Of a stretch of 64,000 bases of DNA, positions 1 to 9,238 are shown one piece after another (the first letter of the stretch is position 1; each line of letters begins with the position of its first letter). This DNA is from Rhodanobacter sp. (lineage in GTDB: Bacteria > Pseudomonadota > Gammaproteobacteria > Xanthomonadales > Rhodanobacteraceae). The translations under genes and the position numbers were made by a program. The notes under the pieces were generated by a model. That model was given only the letters and a program-made list of their open reading frames with translations. It ran no database searches and was not told the origin of the DNA. The stretch covers positions 744,001-808,000 of the forward strand of contig AP031382.1 in the NCBI GenBank assembly GCA_040371205.1, read 5' to 3'.

Positions 1-2101
1 AGCTGCCGGCCATCGCCGCCATGTGCAGGCCGTGTCCCGCGTTGCCGTGCGAGTCGTCCAGATCCACCCGCAGGGTGTCGAGGAAGTAGCGGTACGCCTC
101 CGTCTCGCGGCCCACCTCGGCGGCGATCACCGCGAAGGTGGAGGCCGACAGCGTGGAGTCGTGCACGGTGACGCTTTCGTAGTAATCGAAGTTGCGCCGC
201 TTGGCGGCCGCGGCCACGTCTTCGCCGGCCAGCATCAGGGCGAGCAGGGTGTCGGCCTGCTTGCATACCTGGTGGCGGTAGATGGTCAGCGGATGCCAGT
301 GCAGCAGCAGCGGGCGCAGGGCGGGGTCGCGCATCTGCTCCGGCGTCAGCCGCGGCTTGTCGAGGAAGCCGTCGTCCTGTGGGAAGACGCCGAGTTCGGC
401 ATCCTCGGCCAGGTACATCGCGTCGGCGGCGCGCCGCCACTGCGCGGGCTCGTCCGCGGCGAGGCCGATCTGCTGTACCAGTGCGGCGTGCTCGGCCGGG
501 TGCATGGTAGCCAGCCATTCGATGGCGTCCGCGGCGTCGCGCAGGTGCCGCCGCGCCATGCGGTTGGTGTAGTGGTTGTTGTCGACCAGGGCGGAGTATT
601 CGTCGGGCCCGGTGACTTCATGGATGCAGAAGGCGCCGCCGCGGCGCGGATTGGCGTGGCCGATCTGCAGCCAGATGCGCGCGGTCTCGCACAGCATCTC
701 CGCGCCCATGTCGCGCATGAAATCCGTGTCGCCGCTGGCGTCCACGTACAGCCGGACTGCCCAGGCCACCGCCGCGTTGATGTGGTACTGCGCCGAGCCG
801 CCGGGGAAATAGGCCGAGCACTCGTCGCCGGCGATGGTGCGCCACGGATACAGCGCACCCTGCGCATGGTTCAACTCGCGGGCGTGCGCGCGGGCGCGGT
901 CCAGCGTGGCATGGCGCCAGGCCAGCATGTGCCGCGCCAGTTCGGGGGCGGCGGTGGCCAGCACCGGCAGCATGAAGACTTCGGCGTCCCAGAAGCAGTG
1001 GCCTTCGTAGCCTTCGCCGGTGAGACCCTTGGCGCCGATGCTGCCGTGGCCGTCGCGGTTGCCGGACTGGAACAGCTGGAACAGGTTGAAGCGCAGCGCC
1101 TGCTCGACCTCCGGCGCGCCGTCGATGGCAATATCCGCCGCGCGCCACAAGGCCTCGAGTTGCCCTGCCTGGCCGGCCCGCAGGGAGGGGAAGCCTGCGT
1201 GGCCGGCCGATGCCAGCGCATCCTTCGCGCGGGACAGCAGGGTGGGGTCGACGCCTGCCTCGGCGTCGGGAAGCGACCAGGCCCAGGCGGCGAATTTGTC
1301 CAGCGCCACTTCCGCGCCGGGTACGAGCTGGCCCGCGAAGGCCTGCACCACGCCATGCGGCGTGCGCTCTGCGTGGCGGAAGGCCAGCGCGCCGTCATCG
1401 GTCAGGCGATGGGTTTGCGCGCAGGCCAGCCGGATGCCGCTGTGCGTGGTGTGCTGGGCCACCCAGGCGAGATCGGCGTCGGCCTGGGCGTCGTGCAATT
1501 GCAGCCCGCCGCTGAGATGCGCGCCGATGCGCGGATCGTCGCCCTGGCCCACGGCCGCGCGCGTAGTGTCGATGGCCGATTCCAGGGTGATCGGGCCGCG
1601 ATAGTCAATCGAGCGCACGCGGTAGCGGATCGCCAGCACGCCGGGGCGATCCAGCGGCACCAGCCGTTCCGAGCGGATTTCCAGCGTGCCGCCGCCGGGC
1701 GCTCGCCAGCGCAGGGTGCGGCGGTAGCAGCCGTCGCGCAGGTCGAGCTGCCGTTCCAGCGCCAGCCATTCGCCCTGGTCCAGCCGCACGTCCGCATCGC
1801 CGAGCCGCAGCCGGATGCGGCTGGCGTCGGCCACGGGCAAGCGGGTGTCGGTACGGCGGGCAAAGCCGACGAAGCGCTCGTGGTACGCAATCGGCGAGCG
1901 CTCCCAGACGCCAGCGAGGAAACAGCCCTGGCTGGGGCTGTCGTCCTCCTCCAGGCCGCCGCGCACGCCCAGCGAGCCGTTGGCGAGGGCGAACAGGCTT
2001 TCGTCCTGGGCGAAGCCGGCCCGGCGGGTGCCGTGGCGGCGGATCAGCCAGGAGGTGGCTGCTTCATCCGCTGGCGGCTGCGCAGTCGTGTCGGCTTGCA
2101 C
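1..2101 (-). CDS. Glycoside hydrolase family 65 disaccharide phosphorylase (3' end outside window)
   Basis: The minus-strand frame is open from a GTG at 2101 to the window edge (about 700 codons seen). A purine-rich RBS (GAGAGGG) lies about 8 bases upstream of the GTG. The N-terminus carries the GH65 beta-sandwich signature (FALANGSLGVRGGLEE, then YHERFVGFARRTD and RLPVADA). The catalytic (alpha/alpha)6 part carries TGPDEYSALVDNN, whose Glu (about residue 501) corresponds to the family's general acid. GH65 enzymes reversibly phosphorolyse alpha-glucosides such as maltose, trehalose, kojibiose or nigerose to beta-glucose 1-phosphate and glucose. No signal peptide is visible, so it is probably cytoplasmic. 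It is divergent from a LacI-family gene with LacI-type operators between them, suggesting sugar-induced expression. Family assignment is firm, but the substrate cannot be read from the sequence. The stop codon is not in the window. Confidence 0.9.
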   Translation of the reverse strand, partial: MQADTTAQPPADEAATSWLIRRHGTRRAGFAQDESLFALANGSLGVRGGLEEDDSPSQGCFLAGVWERSPIAYHERFVGFARRTDTRLPVADASRIRLRLGDADVRLDQGEWLALERQLDLRDGCYRRTLRWRAPGGGTLEIRSERLVPLDRPGVLAIRYRVRSIDYRGPITLESAIDTTRAAVGQGDDPRIGAHLSGGLQLHDAQADADLAWVAQHTTHSGIRLACAQTHRLTDDGALAFRHAERTPHGVVQAFAGQLVPGAEVALDKFAAWAWSLPDAEAGVDPTLLSRAKDALASAGHAGFPSLRAGQAGQLEALWRAADIAIDGAPEVEQALRFNLFQLFQSGNRDGHGSIGAKGLTGEGYEGHCFWDAEVFMLPVLATAAPELARHMLAWRHATLDRARAHARELNHAQGALYPWRTIAGDECSAYFPGGSAQYHINAAVAWAVRLYVDASGDTDFMRDMGAEMLCETARIWLQIGHANPRRGGAFCIHEVTGPDEYSALVDNNHYTNRMARRHLRDAADAIEWLATMHPAEHAALVQQIGLAADEPAQWRRAADAMYLAEDAELGVFPQDDGFLDKPRLTPEQMRDPALRPLLLHWHPLTIYRHQVCKQADTLLALMLAGEDVAAAAKRRNFDYYESVTVHDSTLSASTFAVIAAEVGRETEAYRYFLDTLRVDLDDSHGNAGHGLHMAAMAGS

Positions 2102-2169
2102 GTGGTGTATCCCTCTCGATGGTGCGTGTCCGGCGGTCCGGACGGCGTTCGCGGGGCAGCATACGAGCG

Positions 2170-2201
2170 AATGTTACCGATATCAAGACATCGGTAACAT
2201 T
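2170..2201. promoter_or_regulatory. Two abutting LacI-type operators between GH65 and lacI-family genes
   Basis: A perfect 12-bp inverted repeat (AATGTTACCGAT, 2170-2181 and 2190-2201) has an 8-base spacer. Read as 14-mers, TGTTACCGATATCA (2172-2185) and AGACATCGGTAACA (2186-2199) each fit the LacI-family pattern TG-N-(A/T)-A-C-C-G-N-T-N-(A/T)-C-A on opposite strands and touch end to end. The pair lies about 70 bases upstream of the GH65 GTG and about 115 bases upstream of the regulator's start. The likely ligand is the adjacent LacI-family protein. That assignment is inference from position. Confidence 0.75.
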
Positions 2202-2315
2202 GCTGCGCTGCAGCGTGTGGGCCATACTGCAGCGTCCGTATTTGCGGATTGAATGCGGTGCGGGCGACACTGGCCGTTAAGAGAGGGGGCGCATGTCCCG
2301 AGCGAGGATCGCGTT

Positions 2316-3326
2316 GTGAGTTCTGCCCGGAAAAAGCCGCCCGCCGCCGCAAAGTCCGCCCCGACCATGGCGGATCTGGCGGAACTGGCCGGCGTCTCCA
2401 AGATCACCGTGTCGCGGGCGCTGGGCGACAGTCCGCTGGTGACCCCGGAAACCCGCGAACGCATCCAGGCGCTGGCGCGCAAGCACGGCTACCGGCTCAA
2501 CGTGAGCGCGCGCAACCTGCGGCTGCGGCGCAGCCACACGGTGGCGGTGATCGTGGAGATGAAGCCCTCGTCCGGTCGCACCATGTGGGATCCCTACCCG
2601 CTGTCGCTGCTGGGCGGCATCTCGCAGGAGCTGACCTCGGCGGGCTACAGCGTGCTGCTGACGACCCGTCATGACTCGGCCAACGCGGCGGTGCGGGCGG
2701 CCGACGGCCTGATCCTGCTTGGCCAGGGCGTGCACCAGGACGCGGTGAAGCTGTACGAGCGCCTCGGTTTGCCGATGGTGGTGTGGGGTGCCGAGTCGGC
2801 GCAGGACGACCACGTGGTCGTCGGCAGCGACAACCGCCAGGGCGGGATCAGCGTGGCCGAGCGCTTCCTGTCGATCGGACGGCGCCACCCGGTGTTTATC
2901 GGCAACTCCGACCACCCGGAAATGGCGCAGCGCCTGCACGGCTTCGTCGACGAGCTGGCCGGCCACGGCATCAAGCCGCTGCTGCTGCGGCGGGTGGACT
3001 GGACGCTGGAATCGGGCGTGGACGCGGTGCATTCGCTGATGCGGCGCAAGGTGCGTTTCGACGCGATCTTCGCCTGCAGCGACCTGCTGGCGATGGGGGC
3101 GATCCGCGCGCTGGTGGAGCTGGGGCTGTCGGTGCCGAACGACGTATCGGTGGTGGGCTACGACGATACCCCGCACGGCGCCGGGTTCCTGCCGCCGCTG
3201 TCCACCGTGCGGCAGAACTGGCAGGAGGGCGGCATGCTGCTGGCGCGCAAGGTGCTGGCGCTGATCGACGGCCAGACCGTGGCGTCGCAGATGCTGCCGA
3301 CCAACCTGGTCGTGCGTTCGACCTGA
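2316..3326 (+). CDS. LacI-family transcriptional regulator
   Basis: Encodes about 336 aa from the GTG at 2316, which has a GAGGA box 7 bases upstream. An in-frame ATG at 2253 would add 21 residues of no recognisable character. The N-terminal helix-turn-helix with hinge is clear (TMADLAELAGVSKITVSRAL ... RNLRLRRS), followed by a periplasmic-binding-protein-like sensor domain (HTVAVIVEMKP, GISVAERFLSIGRRHPVFIG, FDAIFACSDLLAMGAIRALVELG, VSVVGYDD) and the usual C-terminal segment. It probably represses or activates the divergent GH65 gene in response to a sugar or sugar phosphate, binding the paired operators at 2170-2201, so autoregulation is likely. The effector is unknown. It converges on pilS, with only 15 bases between the stop codons. 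Confidence 0.9.
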   Translation: MSSARKKPPAAAKSAPTMADLAELAGVSKITVSRALGDSPLVTPETRERIQALARKHGYRLNVSARNLRLRRSHTVAVIVEMKPSSGRTMWDPYPLSLLGGISQELTSAGYSVLLTTRHDSANAAVRAADGLILLGQGVHQDAVKLYERLGLPMVVWGAESAQDDHVVVGSDNRQGGISVAERFLSIGRRHPVFIGNSDHPEMAQRLHGFVDELAGHGIKPLLLRRVDWTLESGVDAVHSLMRRKVRFDAIFACSDLLAMGAIRALVELGLSVPNDVSVVGYDDTPHGAGFLPPLSTVRQNWQEGGMLLARKVLALIDGQTVASQMLPTNLVVRST

Positions 3327-3341
3327 GCCGGGGCCGGGCCT

Positions 3342-4985
3342 TCAGCCGATGGCGGCCTCGCCCGACATCCGCCCCATCTGCGCCGGCGTGAGCAGCAGCC
3401 GGAAGCAGCTGCCGCCGCCGGCCACGCGCACGTACTCCAGCGAGGCCTGGTTGGCCTCGGCCATCTGCCGCGCGAGGTACAGGCCGAGGCCGGTGCCGTA
3501 TTCGTGCGTGGTGTAGAACGGCTCGAAGATCTGCGCGGCCACCTTGGGCGCGATGCCGGGGCCGCGGTCGGTGACTTCGAGGATCGGCTCGCCGTGCTCG
3601 CCGGTGCGCACGATCACCATGACGCGCGCCGGTTCGCCGGGCAGGCGGCCGTAGCGCAGCGCGTTCTGCACCAGGTTCCACACCACCTGCTGCAACTGTT
3701 GCGGATCGGCCAGCGCGCCGACGGCGGTGGCGCCGCCCACGACCACGCGCAGGGTGTCGTTGCCGATGTCGTTGCCCTGCTTGTATTCGTCCACGAAACC
3801 TTGCGCCCAGCGGCCGAGATCCAGCGTCTCCGGCCGCGAGCGCTCGCGCCGCGAGAGTTGCAGGATGTTCTCGATGATCTCGTTGAGCCGCACGCAGTGG
3901 TTGTTGATGATTTCCACCATGCGCTGGTCGGCGCCGTCCATCTTTTCCGACTCGGCCAGCAGCTGCGCCGAATAGCGGATCGCGGCCAGCGGGTTGCGGA
4001 TCTCGTGCGCGATGGAGGCGGAGAGCCGGCCCAGCGAGCTGAGCGTGAGTTCCTCGGCGCGGCGCGACACCAGCGAGGTGTCGTCCAGGAAGATCAGCAC
4101 CAGCGAGTCGTCGTTCGGCGCCAGGCGGGAGAAGCGCGGCACCACCTCGGGCACGCCGTCGGCGAGCTGGGTGGCGGACTCGTCCAGCTTGCCCGAGGTC
4201 ATCCAGTGGTACAGCCGGCGCGACAGCTCGGGCGCCAGCCGGCCCAGGTCGCGCTGTTCCGCGCTGGGGTTGCCCAGCAGCATCCAGGCGGACTCGTTGA
4301 TCTGGTGGATGCGGTTGGCGTCGTCCACCAGCAGCACGCCGGTCTTCATGCGGCGGATGATCAGTTCGTTGACCTGCGACAGGTTGGCCAGGTCGGTGCT
4401 GCGCTGTTCGGCCAGCGCCTCGCTCGCGCGGAGTTGCCGGCCTAGCACGTGGCACAGCGTGGTGATCGCGAAATAGGCCAGCCCGAACAACGCCGATTCC
4501 ATCAGGTTGCGGTCGCCGCCGGCGTTGCCGTGGGGCGCGAACATGGCGTGGCCGAGCAGCCCCAGGGTGGCCAGCGCGGCGAAGAAGCTGGAGAAGCGCA
4601 GCGACAGGATCAGCGCGCCCACGCCGAGGTTCACCGCCAGCATCATGGAAATGCCGATGCGGGCGTAGCCGACGGCGCTGATCGCAAGCACGGCGGCGGC
4701 GATGTCCACCACCAGCCAGATCGACACCGCTGCCTTGGCGTAGGGCACGCAACGCCCGGTGAGCGCCAGCGCCGCTACCGCGAACAGCAGGTAGGGCAGG
4801 GTGACCACCAGGGCGAACTGCAGCGAATCCAGCGGCATGCCGCCGAGTTGCGACGGCGCGAACGCCAGGCCGATGTAGACCAGCGCCTGTACCAGCCGGA
4901 AGACGTTGAAGAACAACATCTCGTGGCGGATCGCCGCCGGGATGGGGCGCGGGGCATTGAGCTGCGGCAGGACGGTGCTGGACAC
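3342..4985 (-). CDS. pilS: PilS-type membrane sensor histidine kinase
   Basis: Encodes 547 aa from a GTG at 4985; an upstream in-frame ATG at 5141 gives a non-membrane-like extension, so the GTG is preferred. About six hydrophobic segments occupy the first ~190 residues. A PAS-like region follows (ELIIRRMKTGVLLVDDANRIHQIN), then a HisKA box SIAHEIRNPLAAIRYSAQLL with the phosphoacceptor His near residue 328, then HATPase_c with N box (NLVQNAL), DRGPGIAP and GTGLGLYLARQM. The membrane part and H box resemble PilS, which with the NtrC-type regulator PilR controls type IV pilin transcription through sigma-54. In Xanthomonas relatives pilR-pilS lies beside sucCD. Here sucC is upstream as expected, but the gene downstream is a convergent lacI, and no pilR is in the window. 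The PilS name rests on similarity and synteny. Confidence 0.78.
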   Translation of the reverse strand: MSSTVLPQLNAPRPIPAAIRHEMLFFNVFRLVQALVYIGLAFAPSQLGGMPLDSLQFALVVTLPYLLFAVAALALTGRCVPYAKAAVSIWLVVDIAAAVLAISAVGYARIGISMMLAVNLGVGALILSLRFSSFFAALATLGLLGHAMFAPHGNAGGDRNLMESALFGLAYFAITTLCHVLGRQLRASEALAEQRSTDLANLSQVNELIIRRMKTGVLLVDDANRIHQINESAWMLLGNPSAEQRDLGRLAPELSRRLYHWMTSGKLDESATQLADGVPEVVPRFSRLAPNDDSLVLIFLDDTSLVSRRAEELTLSSLGRLSASIAHEIRNPLAAIRYSAQLLAESEKMDGADQRMVEIINNHCVRLNEIIENILQLSRRERSRPETLDLGRWAQGFVDEYKQGNDIGNDTLRVVVGGATAVGALADPQQLQQVVWNLVQNALRYGRLPGEPARVMVIVRTGEHGEPILEVTDRGPGIAPKVAAQIFEPFYTTHEYGTGLGLYLARQMAEANQASLEYVRVAGGGSCFRLLLTPAQMGRMSGEAAIG

Positions 4986-5297
4986 GGCGCGAGGCACTCC
5001 GGAGCGGTTGAACCGGAGTATACGGACGGGCGCGAGGCTCCGGCGTGCGCCCCGCCCCTTTCCATCGGGGGCCGCTTCCGCGAAAATGGGCGGCCGTGTC
5101 GCGTGATTCCTGGCTTGCAAGGCAGGCAGCGGCATCGACATGCCGGCAGCACGTAAGGAGTGTGGCCGGTGGAAGCCGCCCGGTTTTTCGCTTCAGGCGT
5201 TTCCACCAGCCGCGTTCCGCGCCGTCCGACCCCCGCAAGCCCGCGCCGCGTCCCTTCCGCGCGAGGCCGTGTTTCCCCGTTCGCTCGAGGCTATCGA
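4986..5297. other. Divergent intergenic region pilS/sucC
   Basis: Holds 312 bases with no convincing ORF. A 7-bp inverted repeat, ACTCCGG (4996-5002) and CCGGAGT (5013-5019) with a 10-base loop, lies just upstream of the pilS GTG and contains its likely GGAG ribosome-binding site, so it may be an operator or an RNA hairpin affecting translation. No clear sigma-70 promoter could be assigned for sucC. The sucC RBS is the TCGAGG at 5285-5290. Confidence 0.4.
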
Positions 5298-6458
5298 ATG
5301 AATTTCCACGAATACCAGGCCAAAGAACTGTTCGCGCAGTACGGCATCAACGTACCGCCGGGCAAGGTCGCCAATTCCCCCGACGCCGCCGTCGACGCCG
5401 CCAAGGCGCTGGGCGGTACCCAATGGATGGTCAAGGCGCAGATCCACGCCGGCGGCCGCGGCAAGGCCGGCGGCGTCAAGTTCTGCCGCAGCCTGGACGA
5501 CGTGCGCGCCGCCGCCAAGGGCATGCTGGGCACCAAGATGGAGACCTACCAGTCCGCCGGCCGCGCGCTGCCGGTGAACCTGGTGCTGGTCACCGACGCC
5601 ACCGACATCGCCAAGGAGCTGTACCTGTCGATCCTGGTGGACCGCGACTCCAAGTCGGTCTCCTTCATCGCCTCCAAGCACGGCGGCGTGGACATCGAGC
5701 AGGTGGCCAAGGACACCCCCGAGGACATCCACACCATCGTGGTGGACTTCGTCGAGGGCCTGCAGCCCTACCAGTGCCGCCAGCTCGGCTTCGCGATGGA
5801 CCTCAATGCCAAGCAGGTCGGCCAGCTGACCAAGATCATGCTGGGCCTGTACAAGCTGTTCAACGAGAAGGACCTCTCGCTGGTCGAGCTGAACCCGCTG
5901 GCCATCCTCGTCGACGGCAACCTCGCCGCGCTGGACGGCAAGGTGAACTCCGACGACAACGCCGAGTTCCGCCACGCCGACCTCGCCGCGATGCGCGACC
6001 TCACGCAGGAAGACGCCGCCGAGGCGGCTGCCGTGCAGAACAACCTCAACTACGTGACGATGGACGGCACCATCGGCTGCATGGTCAACGGCGCGGGCCT
6101 GGCCATGGCCACCATGGACGTGATCAAGCTGGCGGGCGGCGAGCCGGCCAACTTCCTCGACGTGGGCGGCGGCGCCACCAAGGAGCGCGTCACCGAGGCG
6201 TTCAAGCTGATCACCTCGTCCGACAAGGTCAAGGCCATCCTGGTCAACATCTTCGGCGGCATCGTCCGCTGCGACATGATCGCCGAGGGCATCATCGCCG
6301 CGGTGAAGGAAGTGGGCCTGAAGATCCCGGTGGTGGTGCGCCTGCAGGGCACCAATGTCGAGAAGGGCCGCGAACTGCTGGCCAACTCCGGCCTGGCGAT
6401 CACGCCGGCCGACGATCTCAACGACGCGGCGCAGAAAGCCGTGGCCGCCGCGAAGTGA
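5298..6458 (+). CDS. sucC: Succinyl-CoA synthetase (ADP-forming) beta subunit
   Basis: Encodes 386 aa, the usual length for SucC. The ATG at 5298 is preferred because [17 protein letters not shown] is the canonical N-terminus and CGAGG lies 7-8 bases upstream. An ATP-grasp domain ([16 protein letters not shown]) is followed by the Mg/ATP-site region ([21 protein letters not shown]) and the CoA-ligase domain with GGGA ([17 protein letters not shown]) and [10 protein letters not shown]. It forms an alpha2beta2 or alpha-beta enzyme with SucD, converting succinyl-CoA + ADP + Pi to succinate + ATP in the TCA cycle. It is followed 14 bases later by sucD in the same operon, which ends at the terminator near 7377. 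Confidence 0.98.
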   Translation: MNFHEYQAKELFAQYGINVPPGKVANSPDAAVDAAKALGGTQWMVKAQIHAGGRGKAGGVKFCRSLDDVRAAAKGMLGTKMETYQSAGRALPVNLVLVTDATDIAKELYLSILVDRDSKSVSFIASKHGGVDIEQVAKDTPEDIHTIVVDFVEGLQPYQCRQLGFAMDLNAKQVGQLTKIMLGLYKLFNEKDLSLVELNPLAILVDGNLAALDGKVNSDDNAEFRHADLAAMRDLTQEDAAEAAAVQNNLNYVTMDGTIGCMVNGAGLAMATMDVIKLAGGEPANFLDVGGGATKERVTEAFKLITSSDKVKAILVNIFGGIVRCDMIAEGIIAAVKEVGLKIPVVVRLQGTNVEKGRELLANSGLAITPADDLNDAAQKAVAAAK

Positions 6459-6472
6459 GGAGCAACTAAGTC

Positions 6473-7348
6473 ATGTCCGTTCTCATCAACAAGAACACCA
6501 AGGTGCTGGTGCAGGGCTTCACCGGCCAGCAGGGCACCTTCCACGCGCAGCAGGCGCTGGACTACGGCACCAAGGTCGTCGGCGGCGTCACCCCCGGCAA
6601 GGGCGGCAGCGAGCACATCGGCCTGCCGGTCTTCAATTCGGTGGACGAAGCCGTGCTGGAAACCGGCGCCGACGCGTCGGTGATCTTCGTGCCGCCGCCG
6701 TTCGCGGCCGACTCCATCCTCGAAGCCATCGACGCCGGCATCAAGGTGATCGTGGCGATCACCGAGGGCATCCCGGTGCTGGACATGCTGCGCGTGAAGA
6801 ACGTGCTGGCGCAGCATCCGGAAACCGTGCTGATCGGGCCGAACTGCCCCGGCGTGATCACCCCGGGCGAATGCAAGATCGGCATCATGCCGGGCCACAT
6901 CCACCAGCCGGGCAAGGTCGGCATCGTGTCGCGCTCCGGCACGCTGACCTATGAAGCGGTGTTCCAGACCACCAACGAGGGCCTGGGCCAGTCCACCTGC
7001 ATCGGCATCGGCGGCGACCCGATCAACGGCCTGAACTTCATCGACTGCCTGAAGCTGTTCCAGGACGATCCGCAGACCGAAGGCATCATCATGGTCGGCG
7101 AGATCGGCGGCAGCGCCGAGGAAGACGCCGCCGAGTTCATCGGCGAATACGTCAAGAAGCCGGTGGTGTCCTTCATCGCCGGCGCTTCGGCCCCGGCCGG
7201 CAAGCGCATGGGCCATGCCGGTGCGATCATCTCCGGCGGCAAGGGCACGGCGGCAGCCAAGTTCGCCGCGCTGGAGAAGGCCGGCGTCACCACGGTGAAG
7301 TCGCCCGCCGACCTCGGCAAGACGCTCGCCCAGCTGATGAAGAAGTAA
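6473..7348 (+). CDS. sucD: Succinyl-CoA synthetase (ADP-forming) alpha subunit
   Basis: Encodes 291 aa, full length. The N-terminal CoA-binding Rossmann domain begins [21 protein letters not shown]. The phosphohistidine active site is in [18 protein letters not shown], where the His is phosphorylated during catalysis. [21 protein letters not shown] is also canonical. A GAGGAG ribosome-binding site overlaps the sucC stop. The protein pairs with SucC in the cytoplasm to carry out the substrate-level phosphorylation step of the TCA cycle. A hairpin-T terminator follows 29 bases after the stop. Confidence 0.98.
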   Translation: MSVLINKNTKVLVQGFTGQQGTFHAQQALDYGTKVVGGVTPGKGGSEHIGLPVFNSVDEAVLETGADASVIFVPPPFAADSILEAIDAGIKVIVAITEGIPVLDMLRVKNVLAQHPETVLIGPNCPGVITPGECKIGIMPGHIHQPGKVGIVSRSGTLTYEAVFQTTNEGLGQSTCIGIGGDPINGLNFIDCLKLFQDDPQTEGIIMVGEIGGSAEEDAAEFIGEYVKKPVVSFIAGASAPAGKRMGHAGAIISGGKGTAAAKFAALEKAGVTTVKSPADLGKTLAQLMKK

Positions 7349-7376
7349 GCGCCGGCTTCGCTGGCGGTAGAATGCG

Positions 7377-7406
7377 AAGGCCGCGATTCGTCGCGGCTTT
7401 CGTCGT
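7377..7406 (+). terminator. Rho-independent terminator after sucCD
   Basis: Perfect stem GCCGCGA / TCGCGGC (7380-7386 and 7391-7397) with a stable TTCG tetraloop, extended by AAG-TTT pairs including one G-T, then TTTCGTCG and TTTT. It lies 29 bases after sucD. Confidence 0.8.
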
Positions 7407-7438
7407 TTTGGGCGGATATCGAACGGCCGTTCCCCCCT

Positions 7439-7518
7439 GAGCGTAGCTGCGAAGCAGCGAAGTCGCAGGGCGTGCGTTGCCAGTGCTTCGACTCCGCTTG
7501 CTGGCGCAAGCTACGCTC
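7439..7518. repeat. Structured intergenic element (REP-like) upstream of nadE
   Basis: A perfect 10-bp inverted repeat GAGCGTAGCT (7439-7448) and AGCTACGCTC (7509-7518) encloses about 60 bases rich in GCGAAG/CTTCG short complementary motifs. It has the look of a dispersed palindromic element rather than a protein-binding site, but no second identical copy is in this window, so the repeat status is inferred. Confidence 0.4.
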
Positions 7519-7557
7519 GGCATGAACGGTGGCGCGCGACATTGGAGTAGAAAATAC

Positions 7558-9180
7558 ATGGCAAAACTGCGTCTGGCGCTGGCCCAGCACGATTTCCCGG
7601 TAGGCGCCGTCGCGCGCAACGCGGCCAGGGTGCGCGAGCTGATGCGCGAGGCGCGCGCCGGCGGCGCCGACCTGCTGGTCTGCCCGGAACTGACCCTCTC
7701 CGGCTACCCGCCGGAGGACTTGCTGTTGCGCCCCAGTTTCCTCGCCGCCTGCCAGCAGGAGCTGGACGCGCTGGCCGCGGCGACGGATGGCATGGCCGCG
7801 CTGGTGGGTTTCCCGCACAGCGAGGGCGAGGTGTACAACGCCGCCGCATTGCTGTGCGAAGGGCACGTGGCGGAGATCGCACACAAGCAGGCGTTGCCCA
7901 ACTACGGCGTGTTCGACGACAAGCGCTATTTCCGCCCTGGCCACGCCAGCGCGGTGGCCACGCTGGGCGGCGTGCGCGTCGGCGTGCTGATCTGCGAGGA
8001 CGTCTGGCAACCGGAACCGGCCGCACAGGCGGCGGCCGCCGGTGCCGAGCTGCTGGTGGTGATCAACGCCTCGCCGTGGGACGACGCCAAGCCGGCCGAA
8101 CGCGAGGCGGTGCTGGTCGCGCGCGCGCAGGAAACCGGTTGTGCGATCGTCTACCTCAACCTGGTCGGCGGCCAGGACGAAGTGGTGTACGACGGCGGCT
8201 CGCTGCTGGTGAACGGCGATGGTGTCATCGCGGCACGCGCGCCGGCCTTCGTCGATGCGTTGCTGTGGGCCGAGTTCGACCCGGCGACGCGCACGTTGCA
8301 GGCCGTCGACTGGCCGGTCGCCACCGATGCCTCGCCCGAGGCCGTGCTGTACGCCGCCCTGGTGCGCGGCATCCGCGACTACATCGACAAGAACGGGTTC
8401 CCCGGCGTGCTGCTGGGCCTCTCGGGCGGCATCGACTCGGCGCTGACGCTGGCGCTGGCAGCGGATGCGCTGGGCGCGGATCGCGTCACCGCGGTGATGA
8501 TGCCCACGCGCTATACCTCGCGACTGTCGCTGGACGGCGCGCGCGCGCAGGCCGAGCGGCTGGGCGTGGACTATCACGTCATAGCCATCGAGCCGATGAC
8601 CGATGCCTTCCTCGCCGCGCTCGCCCCGGCGTTCGCCGGCAAGGGCGCCGACACCACCGAGGAAAACCTGCAGTCGCGCACGCGCGGCGTGACCCTGATG
8701 GCGCTGTCCAACAAGCACGGCCGCTTGTTGCTCGCCACCGGCAACAAGAGCGAGATGGCGGTGGGCTACTGCACGCTCTACGGCGACATGTGCGGCGCCT
8801 ATGCGCCGCTGAAGGACGTGTACAAGACCGCGGTGTACCGCCTTGCGCGTTGGCGCAACGCGCAGGCCGGCGGCGAGGAGGCGATCCCGGTGGCGGTGAT
8901 CGACCGGCCGCCTTCGGCCGAGCTGCGCGACAACCAGACCGACCAGGATTCGCTGCCGCCCTACGAGGTGCTGGACGCGATCCTGGAGCGCTTCGTCGAA
9001 GGCGAGCAGTCGCAGGCCGAGATCGTCGCGGCGGGCTTTGCCGCCGAAGTGGTGCACCGCGTGGTGCGGCTGGTGCTGGCCAACGAGTTCAAGCGCCGCC
9101 AGTCGGCGCCAGGGCCGCGCGTCACCACGCGCGCCTTCGGCCGCGAGCGGCGCTATCCGATCACCTCGGGCTGGCGCTGA
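7558..9180 (+). CDS. nadE: Glutamine-dependent NAD+ synthetase
   Basis: Encodes 540 aa. The ATG at 7558 (MAKLRLALAQHDF) is chosen over an upstream in-frame ATG at 7477 because it matches the family start and follows a GGAG box. The N-terminal nitrilase-like glutaminase domain (residues ~1-250) shows the Glu-Lys-Cys triad in CPELTLSGYPPEDLL, HKQALPNYGVFDDKRYF and LICEDVW. The C-terminal ATP-pyrophosphatase domain shows GLSGGIDSALTLALA and ATGNKSEMAVGYCTLYGDM. It makes NAD+ from deamido-NAD, ATP and glutamine, the last step of NAD biosynthesis, in the cytoplasm. Its position after sucCD is conserved in Xanthomonadales, but the terminator at 7377 implies its own promoter. Confidence 0.97.
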   Translation: MAKLRLALAQHDFPVGAVARNAARVRELMREARAGGADLLVCPELTLSGYPPEDLLLRPSFLAACQQELDALAAATDGMAALVGFPHSEGEVYNAAALLCEGHVAEIAHKQALPNYGVFDDKRYFRPGHASAVATLGGVRVGVLICEDVWQPEPAAQAAAAGAELLVVINASPWDDAKPAEREAVLVARAQETGCAIVYLNLVGGQDEVVYDGGSLLVNGDGVIAARAPAFVDALLWAEFDPATRTLQAVDWPVATDASPEAVLYAALVRGIRDYIDKNGFPGVLLGLSGGIDSALTLALAADALGADRVTAVMMPTRYTSRLSLDGARAQAERLGVDYHVIAIEPMTDAFLAALAPAFAGKGADTTEENLQSRTRGVTLMALSNKHGRLLLATGNKSEMAVGYCTLYGDMCGAYAPLKDVYKTAVYRLARWRNAQAGGEEAIPVAVIDRPPSAELRDNQTDQDSLPPYEVLDAILERFVEGEQSQAEIVAAGFAAEVVHRVVRLVLANEFKRRQSAPGPRVTTRAFGRERRYPITSGWR

Positions 9181-9238
9181 TTGCCGGAAGCGGCATGGCA
9201 CGGTGGCTTCCGTGGCGTGCGAGCATGGATGGGCGCAC

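Noticed and set aside
23-2197. Long plus-strand frame (724 codons) opposite GH65
   Set aside because: Low-complexity, His/Arg/Ala/Gly-rich product typical of antisense frames in high-GC DNA; the minus frame has clear GH65 motifs.
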